Shown here one piece after another: positions 1 to 12,800 of a stretch of 40,516 nucleotides of DNA. Position numbers and translations under genes: made by a program. Below the pieces are notes generated by a model that saw nothing but the letters and a program-made list of their open reading frames with translations, did not search any database and was not told the DNA's origin. The number at the start of each line of letters is the position of its first letter. Within the stretch, counting starts at the first letter, position 1. Location of the stretch: NCBI RefSeq assembly GCF_000003605.2, contig NW_003149769.1, positions 28,362 through 68,877 of the forward strand. Reading direction: 5' to 3'. This stretch comes from Saccoglossus kowalevskii (lineage: Eukaryota > Hemichordata > Enteropneusta > Harrimaniidae).

Positions 1-193
1 ACATGAACAAAATGGATTTATAAACAGTCTATTAACTACAAACTTAAACAAATTCTACTCAAATTAATTCTACAGTTCTGCTTTCTTCTGGCGATCCTGT
101 GCATAAAACTGAAAATTTAAACAGGTCGGCATTTTACCTGTAAACCGGAAAATCAATGCATAAATTAACTTGTCAGAAGTGTGAATTGCCTCC

Positions 194-336
194 TGCCAGT
201 ACGGTAACGGCCTTGCCGGTACGGCTAATGACCTTCGGGTACGGTAAAGCAGCGGCCGGTACGGTAAAGCAACGGCCGGTACGGTAAAGCAGCGGCCGGT
301 ACGGTAAAGCAACGACCGGTACGGTAAAGCAACGCA
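194..336. repeat. 20-bp GC-rich minisatellite, about 7 units
   Basis: Seven head-to-tail copies of a 20-bp unit built around CGGTACGGTAAAGCAACGGC; the last five differ only at a few positions and the first two are more diverged. It lies in the intron downstream of the cupredoxin-like exon. The minus-strand open frame across it is a product of the repeat and not a gene. Bases 1-686 otherwise show no exon I can recognise. Confidence 0.9.
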
Positions 337-686
337 TGCCGCAGGAGACTCACAGGAAACCGGCTTGGTGGTAATGATCAGTTCCCTAAGTGGAAGTGAC
401 CACAAGACAGCGCCAGCGAGATTCAAAACCCAAGCAGTTAGCTAATCGCCAGCGAGTTTGCAAATTGGCTGCCCCAATACTTCTGAGACTTGCTGTAGAA
501 TATGATAGAAGACGATAAATAGACCAAGTACGGTATCCTCAGAATTCAAAAGCGTGTATGAATAGAATACAATTTAAAAACTGGCTAGGAAGATACAGTG
601 TTTGAACCCCGGTATATCAAATATACAAAGTCACATATTGTGAGTTGCATGCAAGGCTGGTTTTATCAAAAAGAATATATACGAAC

Positions 687-872
687 CTGTTGCTGATCTG
701 CTTTGTGTTTTAAATCCTGATCCATCATACTCTACAGAGTTAGCATCCCAAGTCTGCTGAACACCGTAACTGATACCCTGGATGTATCCTGCTATGCCCC
801 ATTCCCACAATACGGTGTCACCAGCTTCTATTGTAATGCTCTGTGGACTCCATTTATAACCTAAACCATAGT
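687..872 (-). CDS. PKHD1L1: Exon 26: cupredoxin-like region
   Basis: Translates as DYGLGYKWSPQSITIEAGD followed by a TVLWEW strand, the pattern of the cupredoxin-like segment that follows the IPT repeats in PKHD1L1. Enters and leaves in phase 1. The acceptor (ctacag) is good; the donor (gttcgt) is weaker than others in the gene, so the 3' end is less certain. Confidence 0.75.
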
Positions 873-3800
873 CTGTAGAAGATGAAAAAATATCATAACT
901 GTTTTATTGGTTACTGAATCTCAGTTAGCATACTTTTATGGTTCATGGTATAGCATATCAAATGAGTAAATATGGAAGTTTGTGTCTATAAGCACTGCGG
1001 TCTATTATTTGCCAGATGATACAGTGGAAATCGATTCAACTCACAACTCAAATCATGAAACTAATGGAATTGCATAGTATGACAAGATGTATGATGCATG
1101 TGTGAAGTTTGAATGTGATCAGTTACAAAGGCATATCCAAGATGCATACATTGGGATTGTACATGGACACATAGAGGTCATTTCATTAGCTCAGAAACAT
1201 ACTGCATATAAAAGTATGTCAATTTTAAAGAATTACACTGCAATAATTAGAATTAATTGAAAGTTGAAGTCATAAAAATTGGGAATGTATGGAACTTGAA
1301 TCTAGATGTAAAAATAATCATTGTTTACAAAACAGTAATAAAAACTTTATGACATTTTTTTAAAGATACTAAACAATACAATTGTATTAAGGTAGAAGCC
1401 TACTCATAAATTAAAAAACCAGAATTTATTCATTTTGCAATAAATTGTACTCCAAGGCAATACAAGGATATTGACCTAAAAAATATAGGGTCACCAGCCT
1501 TTTTTTCAAGAAATTGATGGTTGTATTTTAGTGGAAAGTCGCCATTTTTACACTATTATAACACTTTTACCACAGGTTCCTATGGCAGAGATATTATGCA
1601 ATATCTCAAAATCTAGCCTGGTGACATAGGCTGAAAAAATCATGGAGTATTGATGATGGAGTATTTAAAAAATCTGGGTTTTAAAAAGTGTCAAAAAATG
1701 CAATTTTTCTTTAACATTGTTAAATATTAGGACACGTTTCTCAAACAGCGTAACTGTAACACACAAAATAATGCAATTTCATTGTGCCATGAGACATTGG
1801 CTTCATGATTGTACATAATAAACTTATGAACATTGTCATGTGATTTATAACCAATTTTGTCAAAAATTATGACTAGGCTTCTACCTTAAAAAATGCAGTG
1901 TTTGCTCATGATATTGCAAATACATTCTTACCTGCATGAAGTCCTGAATTATCAACATTATGTGTAGTGCCACTGTCTCCAGCAATGCATTGTATCTCAT
2001 TAGAATTACTGCTTATAACCAGACATTCAATGTTACCAAATAATACTACATTTTCAGAATTGACATTACTGAATCCCTCCCCGGATATTGTTACCAGAGT
2101 GCCTCCCTTGATGGATCCATAACCTGGATTGATTGCAGTCACACTCAACTGATAGGTAATAGCTGTTCCAGAACTGCTTGACAAAGAATGAAAACAGAAT
2201 AAACGTTGCACAGTCTCTGTCAGTTTTCAAGTTTAATAAGAAATATATAAAGTTTTAACATGAACTGTCAGAGAATTTCAGAGATATGGCTCCAAAACTC
2301 TGGAACTGCATTCATTAAAACAAAATGGCCCCCATTCAGCCATATTGAGTTGAATTGTCAAATGATTACACATGCATACACACAACATGATTTATGATGT
2401 AGTTCTAAAGTTTGAAAATGTTTGATCAGAAAATGTCTGAGAACCAAATTTGTTAAAACAAATTGACCACCAGTCGGCCATTTTGAATCCGATCTGAAAA
2501 AACAAAATGACATGCATCAAGGTCCATAAAGACCAGTGTATGTACTAGTTTGAACAAAAACCATCTGTAAACAGCCGAGATCTAGTTCCGAAATGCCAGA
2601 AATGCCTGATTTCGAAGAACAAAAATGGTCGCCATTCGACCATCTTGAATCAGATTGTTGAGTCTGATAAGAAAGCAATGTCACGATTTGACCTTTATGA
2701 TGAAATACTAGTAGTGATGTCATTCTTAGCCAATCAGTAAAGCAGATGCATAAAGGTCAAAGATGATTGCCAGACTGTAAACAAAAGCAGATCGCGTGCT
2801 ATCGGAGCAGAGCGACCCCATTTTTCTTGTCTCTTTATTATGAGTAGACATGAATGAAAAGTGCCAAGCTGGCAGACTGCAAAATCCGTGGATTAAAAGT
2901 GCTAAGTCCAAATTGTGTGGGACGATATCGACGAACTTCAGGAATAAGTGGTAGGGATTTTGTTCGACGGCTACAGTGATGCCGACTTGGACTTTGAGAG
3001 TTTTGAGTTTGACGAAGATGGCAATGAACGTACAAATAAAGATCTGAGAAGTTTTTTCAAACAGCTATGAATTTTTATAATTTTTACTGTGTAAATTTGT
3101 AAATTATTATTGATCTTGTATGACGGTTGATTCGTAATTCGTTGAGACCGGAAATCATTTTATGCAGTTTAACCCCCTGACATTTTAATTCATTTTGAGT
3201 TCACGCGTATTGGGCATGTTTGTCGGCGGGAAAATCCTAATTCAAATGATTCCTCACTGTCGATTTTTATTATTTCTGGTTTATTTGTCACATTATAAGC
3301 AATACATTATTTTTGTTTTACTTCTAGTGTTGCATATTGTTCATTTATTTCCGTTGCATGTTTTCATTTGCCGTTCTATTCTCTGCCGCAGTTCGATCTG
3401 TGTGTTGTCAATTTTCGCGAATTTTCATTTTTTTTGCCTGGGATCTTCTGGCAAATGCCCACCCCTTCTTTTTGGCAATTTTCCATGTTCAGGACCCTGG
3501 GCTTATACCCGGATAAATACGGCATAGTTTGTTTGGTAGTTTTTTGTGGTAATGAAATTAACCATGATTTTTACAGTTAACCTACCTAGAATCTGCATAT
3601 CCTACATTATCAACATAAAGTCTGACATCATATACACCAGGTGATTGGGCTGGTAATATGCACTCTATTGTGTTATCAGAATAGGATATCAGCTGACATG
3701 GAACATCACCAATCTTCAGAGCATCACTACTTGACTCATCTGTACCAAATCCTGTACCACTTACAACCAATGCTGCACCACCTTAGAAATACAGTATATA

Positions 3801-6800
3801 ATTATTATATAGTAAATGTTAACGCTCTTCCTTGATTTTTCTCTCCTCTCTTATCACTTTTCATATTGTGATGTTAATCCTCTCCTTTATCTGTTCTTTA
3901 TGCTCTCATGCTTTTTTTTGCTTTTATCACAGCCCCCATCCTGAATTTCATCTAATCCATATGCCTCCTACTATTTTAACTAACTCTACCCTCTCCTTTC
4001 ACCACCCCAACTATAGAAAATAAAACCACTAAATCATTTGAACCGAACATAAAATTTCTATACAAAAGATTTAAACAAGGGTTATTTTTGTCATACATGT
4101 AGTTGCTAATATTAATGTAACACTCACCTGCAACACTACTCTGGGTGACACTCAACTGTGTAATAGATGGAGTAGTACTGGCATCGTATTGAAAACCATT
4201 CACACTGGTAGCTGATACATCACTAATACTGACGCTCACATCAACACTGCCTGCAACCTATTATACAAGAATGTTTAAGATTTATCAATATGATTAAAGT
4301 AAGATCTTATATTATCATTTTAAAATTTTTATTGAATTAGTTACCCAGTATAGTTTTGGTTATTTATGTTTAGTTTTTACTTTTTTTTTGCTGACAGATT
4401 TTTTGTCTGAGTGTAAAAACGGGAAGATCTGGCCAAATGAAATAGATAATATTGTAAACTAGCATCTAACATAACCAAAAATAAAGAAAAAACCCAACAT
4501 TTGATTAATCGACTACAAACTGGGATGAATCTTGAATTCCAACAACTATGTCTTATAAAGGGATATCAGTAAATGTGAAACTTACCCCAGCTGGTAATAT
4601 ACATATTATGGTATTTTGACTTGATGATGTCACATCACAGAGTGCACCACCAATGAGTACTGTTAAATCATCAACATTATTTGAATATCCATAACCTGTA
4701 ATTGTAATCTCCAAGCCTCCTGAAAAACAATCATTGACAAACAACTATTTAAGTATAAAGTACAGTACAGAAGATATATTACTGTGGTCACTAATTTGAT
4801 ACAATATTGTTGCAGGAAAAGAGTAGATAATAGATTTGAAGGTAACATTTCTTGAAGCACAGCTGCATTGTCAGCCAATAGGCTGATGATATTGCTTGCT
4901 AGGTGTATAAAACAATACCAACATATTATTCCATGGTCTGTATTAAATGCCATTGAGTCAACAAATGAGCATTGGAAAAACAAGGAAAAATCATCGTTCC
5001 AAAGTACTGCCACTAGATGGATTGAAATCAGTTATTCCCACTTGATACTGGAATTGCACAGTGCCAGTAGAATGAGTGGCTAGCCTATCTGGTGCAATGT
5101 ACACTACTAAATTCCTTCATAATCTAGTGTTGACATGGATAAAGGCTTACCCCCAGTACTGCCACTAGATGGATGGACATCAGTAATTCCCACTTCATAC
5201 TGGAATTGCACAGTGCCACTGGGGTGTGTGGCTAAACCATCTGGTGCAATATACACTACTAAATTCCTTCATAATCTAGTGTTGACATGGATAAAGGCTT
5301 ACCCCCAGTACTGCCACTAGATGGATGGACATCAGTAATTCCCACTTCATACTGGAATTGCACAGTGCCACTGGGGTGAGTGGCTAAACCATCTGGTGCA
5401 ACATACACTACTACATCTTGAGTACCACCAGGAGCTTCACCAATCAGGCACATTATCATTGTGTCTAAAGCATTAGTAACAACACAGTTCACATCACCAA
5501 TGGTGACTTTATTGTCATCTGCGGTTTGACTGAATCCAACTCCTTGGACAGTCACTTCAGTTGATGAAGATGCTGAACCTTTTAATAAAGAAAATCACAG
5601 CAATTTGAACTTTTTGATGTTATTATTCAAAAATGTACAATTGGCCACATCATCAAAACTAACCAAAGGATGAGTTGTACAACACCTCAATACAACAACA
5701 ATAAATATCAAAGAAAGCTTAGAAAGAACTCCCATGTGCTGAGAGTATTGGAGACATATTAAAATAATTCAAAATTACTTGTACTTGAGATATTGATGGA
5801 AAAGCTGAAAACTAATGATGCAAATCAGAAAATTAATATGAACAAATTTGAGGGTAAAACTAATGAGGTCTGCACAATGTAACAGACCATCTATGTACAA
5901 AGTTTTATTGAAATGGGATTAGAACCAAAACATTATGAATTATTATGCTAATTAAAAAATTAATATAAACAGATTTTAACCCCAAACTAATGAACTTCGT
6001 ACATTGCCCTAGAGCATCTTTGTACTAAATTTCATTGAAATGGAATAATTAGTCATTTAGATATCAGTCTGATAGCTTAAAATTATGCAAATTAGGTAAT
6101 TAATATGTACATATTTTAACTCACAATTAATCAGGTCTGTCTATTGTCCTACAGCATCCATGTACAAAGTTTCATTGAAATGTGATGATTAGCAAATTAG
6201 GTGATTAATATGCATAAATATGCATAAATATTTACCGAAAACTAATTGGATCTCAGCATAGTTCTAGATTCATTGAAATGTGATGATTAGTACTTGAGAT
6301 ATCAGTGGAAAAGCTGAAAATTAATTATGTAAATTAGGTCATTAATATGCACAACTATTTACCCTAAAACTAATCAGGTCTCTACATAGTCCTAGAGGAT
6401 CTATGTATCAAGTTTCATTGAAATGTGATGATTAGTACTTGAGATATCCATGGAAAAGCTGAAAATAAACTAATATGCAAGTTAGGTGATTAATATGCAC
6501 AAATATTTATCCTAACAATCAATTTCTGCATAGTCCTTGAGTATCTATGTACCAAGTTTCATTGAAATGTAATACTTACTACATGAAATATCAAAAGCTG
6601 AAAATTAATTATGCAAATTAATATGGTAATTAATATGCACTGATATTACCCTAAAAACTATCATGTATGTACAGTGTCCTGTATGTACAAAGTTTCCTTG
6701 AAATGTGATGATTAGTACTTGAGATATGAGTGGAAAAACTGAAAATTAACCAATCATTATGCAAATTAGGTAATTAAATACGCACGAATTTTTACCAAAA

Positions 6801-9800
6801 ACTAATCAAAACCTGACATTAGTTCAGAGCATCTATGTACCAAATTTCATCAAAATCCAATGAGTGGTTGATAAGATATCAGTGGAACAGTTATGGAACA
6901 GCTAAAAATTGGCCAATTATCATGCCAATTAGGTAATTAATAAGCACGGATTTTGACCAAAAATTAATCAAATCTACACATAAGTTCAGAGCCTCTATGT
7001 ACCAAGTTCCTCAAAATCCAATGAGTGGTTCTTTAGATATCAGTGGTACAGTCATGGAACAGCTAAAAATTAGCTAATTATCATGCAAATTAAGTAATTA
7101 ATATGCACATATTTTTACCAAAAACTAATCAAATCTGCGCATTGGCCCAGAGCATCTATGCACCAAGTTTCAATAAAAACCGATGTACGGTTCTTTAGAT
7201 AGCAGTGGAACAGACGGACACACATACACACACACACATACACATACAGACACACTAACTGCAAAGACTCCCATTATGTGCTTTGCACATGGGAGTCAAA
7301 AATTACAAGTATCAAAAGAATGAAGTTTGAATCCTGTATATGCTCTATCAGAAACAGATCTCTAATAGAAGCTCACATAAGCCAAAAAGTTTGCATCTAT
7401 TGTATGCTGGATCATTGAAATATGACTTGTTTTGACCATAGACACACCTCTGTTAATTACATAAAGGTATGTGCTAATAAAGTAAATATGGTATTCTCAA
7501 TCTTAAACTAATAGCATGAGGACACTATATTGAACATAGAGGGCACTGTTTAAACAATACTGTAATAGTTGTTCATTTATGATGTCTAATTGGCAAACAA
7601 AGTTTATAAAATACCTGAATTTGGAGATATATCAGTCACTTGTGGTGTAAGGTCAGCCAAGAATTCAAAACTACAATCTCCAGTACAAGTAGAAGGAATC
7701 TGGTTGACACTGACAGTTACTTGAGGAGTCTCATCTAGAGTTCTCAGATAATCACCAGGAATTGGAAACAGGTATAATCCACCATCACTCAATGTTTCTG
7801 TTACAGTTTCTACATCCAAGCCAGTTAAACCGCTGTTGTCAACCTACAAATTAAAGTATGATGTATTGTATTACTGCATCTATCTGCTTCAGAAATTTAC
7901 CATACACAATGTTAAAAGCCATTCTTTCAGCATTGATGACAAGAAAGCTGACAACAGGAGTCAAACCAACTAAATCAAATAACTTACGCTCATAGGAGGA
8001 TGATTTCCACCAGCCTTGGTGAACTCTATAGTCCAAGTGTAGCCAGAACATGTGCCTATCCTCTCTGCAGACACACCCATGTCAAAACTGTTGTCAAAGA
8101 TTTCTTCAATATCACTTTCTGTAGCATCAGCTGGTACTGCAATATAGACAAATATTTAAATTGAAATAAAAATTTAAGATTTGCCTATTGAACAAGAAGC
8201 TTTGCTCATTGAGATGCACAATTCGAGAGCAATCCAATCCACAGTTTTGAAAATGAAAAGTTTAGACGTATTATTACAAACTGATACAATATAAATACTT
8301 ATTCCATACTTATGTAATGAGTAATTCTTAAAAACTTGGTGAAAAGCTGAAAATTATTATGGAAATTAGGTAATTAAGGATGCACATTTAAACCTAAAAT
8401 TAATTTATATACCAGGGTACCAAGAATAATTGAAATAAGATAAGTATTTGGAATATTGATGGACAAACTGAGAACTGGCTTATTATTAATATGCACAGAT
8501 TTTAATGTAAAGCTAATAAGTTCTGTGCAATGTCACAACTCATCAATGTACCAAGTTTCATTGAAATGTGATAAGAAATTGAGATTTTGATGGAAAAGCC
8601 GAAAAATTATGAATTATGCAAATAAGGCAACTAATATGAACAGACTGCAACCCAAAACTAATCAGGTCTGTGCACTGTCCTAGAGCATCTATGTACCATA
8701 TTCCATTGAAGGGTGGTGATTAGTACTTGAAATATCAATGAGAAAAGCCTAAAATTGACAAACAGTCAGCTATTTCGATTCTGATTTGAAAAATAAAATG
8801 ATGTGTATCAAGGTCTCATTGTTCAATGTATGTACCAAGTTTAAACCATTTGACAATCCTAAATTAAAACATGACACAAATGCCCATGTATATGCATGGC
8901 ATTATGTCTAATGCAAGTACAAAGTTTCAACTTGATCTAAGTCATGTGACATGTCAGGAAGATGGATTAGTAACTGTCTTCTTCAATACAAAATGGCAAC
9001 CAGTCTGCCATTTTGAAACTAATCCGAAAAATAACACGACGTGGTCCCATTGTGCTATATATATATAATAAATAAAAATAAATGTGTTAAAGCTGAAACC
9101 AAATATAATCGGATCAGACATATAATTTTTCAGTTTACACATGCAATTTATGATGATGTAAACATACATTTGGAATGTGCCAAGTCCATATAATATGTAA
9201 GACTGATTGTGCATGCAAAACATTCAAATATTTGAAAGAAACCTGCACAGATACTGAATCTTTTTTTTTTTTTTTGAAATGGTAGGAGTCACCAATTTTG
9301 AATCAATCCACGGAAATAAATGATATGCATCAGTAACCTCCATGAGTACATCACTTTTGAATGAAAATGGACCAGGCACACCAGAGACATGGTTGAAGAC
9401 ATGTTGAAACAAATACGCATATGAATACCATTATGTCTTGTCTTTGTACCAGCTTGGAACAAAAACGGTCAAAGCACGTCTTGGAAATGGACTCATGAAA
9501 ATAAATGTTGATGCGCATTACTAACCCATCATGTTGATCACATCAATTTTATTGAAATTGACCAAGACATGCCTGAGATATGTTGAAATGTTGTATTTTG
9601 AGACCAAAATGACCACCCGTCAATTAGAGGTCATCAACATGCATATGTATATCATTATGTCTTGTCTTTATACCTCCTTTGAACTAAATCGATCGAAGCA
9701 TATGGCCACCAGTTGGCCACTTTGAATCAAATTGCAAAACTGATGTGCATCTGATTTAGTAACTTGTCATATGTGATGTTTCCACCAAGTGTGAATGAAA

Positions 9801-12800
9801 TCTGCCCAGACATGCCTGAGAAATTGTTCATGGCATGTCCAAATTTTGTGACAAAAATAGCCACCAGTTCAAAAATACCAAAGATGATCATGTAACCTAT
9901 TATGTCTTGTCTTTGTATTAAATTTAAACAAATCTGTGGAAGCGTATCTAAGAAACAAGAAGACTTATTTAAAAAAAATGACCACCAGATGGCTATCACA
10001 AAACAAAATGACAGGCATCAGTAACCTACCATGAGTCATGTCAATAGTGAGTTTGAATAAAATCGGCCAAGGCATGCTTGAGAAATATTGATTTTCAATG
10101 TTTTTTTCAAAAGAATGTGTGACCAGCCAGTTAAAGGTAATCGAAAAACAAAAAACTGAAGGATGTGCTTAATATGTAGTTCATTATGACTGGTCTTTGT
10201 ACCAACTTTGAAAAATATTAGTCAAAGCTAACCTGAAAATGGTAATGGTTTATTACAAATTTTGTGAATTTAGAAATAGCTGCAAGTCGGTTCAATTTTA
10301 TTGAGTCGAAAAAAACCTTGCTAAAATCTGCTAAAGTGTATCTGAGAAATGGAAAGAAAATGGCTGATTGTCAACCAACAACAAATCTACATGCATATGT
10401 AATCTATTATGACTTTACTTTGTACCAACTTTGAACAAAATCAGTCCACATATGTCAGATAATTGATGTAAAATGGGTGCAAACAAACACACACAAACAG
10501 ATGGATGGGTGGAACACAAAACAGAAGTTCCTATTTCGGACTACATTTGACAGAGACCAAAAATAACAATTACCATACTCAACATACCTACTGCAATTTT
10601 TCCACCAAGTTCAATCTGGAATGTACCACCAACTGGCGGTGTTGCAGACTGCTCCCTATTAATGACAATATCAGCACCATCACCGCAAGCAGCACTGGTA
10701 CAGTACTCAACATAGTCACTATCAGCATCTCTACTACCAGAGATAATACTCGCATTTTTCATCCCAATTAATGGAAAATCAAATCCACAATTTTCTGGTA
10801 ACATAACAATGTCAAAAGTATTGTTGTATTTTTCGACGTTAACATTTGAGATGAACAAACCATTTGGTCTTGCAGCAGGTGAGGTTATTACATCTAAATA
10901 AAAAATAAATATATACATGTATATTATAAAGTCAATTTACACTTTTGAACTTTCTGAGATTTATATTTGATTGTACACTGCAGGCTGTAGGTTAATCTTT
11001 TTCGTCCAGTCCATGAGTTGTCTGGCAAATTACAGTCATGCTGCGATGTGTCTAAGTTGTATGAGATGCAAATAAGAATGCTCTCATAGTTAACCACTGA
11101 GATTTTCTCTCACAGAGAAAATGTCCACATACATAAAAACACAAATTTATTTTGACTAAAATGCACTAGGTCATCTTAAATTTAGTCTACCGGGGTATTT
11201 CAAAAACAACACAGAATGTTACCCGGAATTGTTATTTTTTGTTACAAAAACAATCAAATGACAAGTGCATAAATACTTTCTGGCTGGTCTGTATATTGTG
11301 CAATTCTTAAGCTGGGTTTCAGCTGGCTTTGGCTTTTTTCAAACAAACTTGAAATAATTAAAACATATTCTTTGTAGTGCATACCTATCTTAATACTAAT
11401 ATGAAGATTACTCTGCATTACAGTAGAATTGAACAAATTACAAAATCAAAATTGGACAAAAAATTCCATGAAGGATTTAGAATAGTTGTAATCTAAATAT
11501 GAAACATTTTCAATATGCAAATGCTGCAGACTAAACATTACTATAAATTTATTAATGTTGCAATGTATATTTGAAATGTTGTAGCCAGGAATATGTTCAT
11601 GAGGTTCATGATCTTATTTACCACAAAAACAACTCTCCTTCAAAAAATAAAACGCGTACTTTATTTGCCAGATTGTTTGATTGTAATTTATTATTCGTAC
11701 CATCAACTTTAATGAACGAATATCATCAAAGTTACCATGTGACATAAATTGAGGTTAGTTGTTTAGTTGTGTTTAGTCGCAATGAGGTTCTAATTTCGCA
11801 AAATTGACTAGTGTATTGCCGTTATCATATCATGTAACTAGGTCAAATGTTTACAAATTCTAACCAACGACTGCCATAATGTGTGTTGGTCGGCGCTTAA
11901 TTATAATAACAATGCGAAAATTGGAAAAGAGAAAATGAAAAGGGAAAATGTATTGGAAAAGACAGACTGTGCTTGGAACATATCATATTTGCGGATCAAA
12001 TACTGTGTGTTCTACTAGCCTTGTGCTTTACTGCATTCTTTGTTCATGGACACCTGCCAGACTATTTTATGGATACAATGATTGTCCCAATTGTTAAAGA
12101 TAAGACTAAAGATATCACAAGAGTGAATAACTATAGACCTGTTGCTATAGTAACCGTTTTATCAAAATTATTTGAGTTGTGCATTTTAAATCGAATTGAA
12201 AAATTTATCGAGACTAGTGATTTTCAGTTTGGATTTAAACGCAAGCATTCAACAGAAATGTGTATCTTCGTAGTGAAGGAAATTGTCGACTTCTATAAAA
12301 ATCACAAATCGCCCGTTTATGCTTGTTTCATGNNNNNNNNNNNNNNNNNNNNNNNNNNNNNNNNNNNNNNNNNNNNNNNNNNNNNNNNNNNNNNNNNNNN
12401 NNNNNNNNNNNNNNNNNNTCACCTTCTGTCAAATCATTGAAAAAGCTCGTTGAGATCTGCGAGTGTTATGGTGAGGAGTTTGACATTCTTTTCCACACTA
12501 CTAAGACAGAATGCATGTCATTTTTTCCAAAAACATGGGGACAGACAAGGGTCCCAAGCGTGTACTTGTATGGTAAACCTCTTGTTTTCGTCTCAGTGAA
12601 AAAAGTACCTGGGCTATATGGTGTCATCAGATGGCAAGGATGAAGCGACAATTGTGGTGTATTTATGCTAGGGCAAATTTTATTTTACGAAAATTTATAA
12701 AAAGTTCAGAGTACGTTAAGTGTTTGTTATTTAGAACGTATTTATACAGTATATATTGTTTGAATGTTTGGTGTGATTATCGTACACAAATTGTGAATAC

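Noticed and set aside
70-426. 118-codon minus-strand open frame with LPYR repeats
   Set aside because: The repeated peptide is just translation of the 20-bp minisatellite; no splice or homology support.
3195-3580. Overlapping plus-strand open frames of 110 and 70 codons
   Set aside because: Hydrophobic low-complexity translations of T-rich intron; no homology or splice support.
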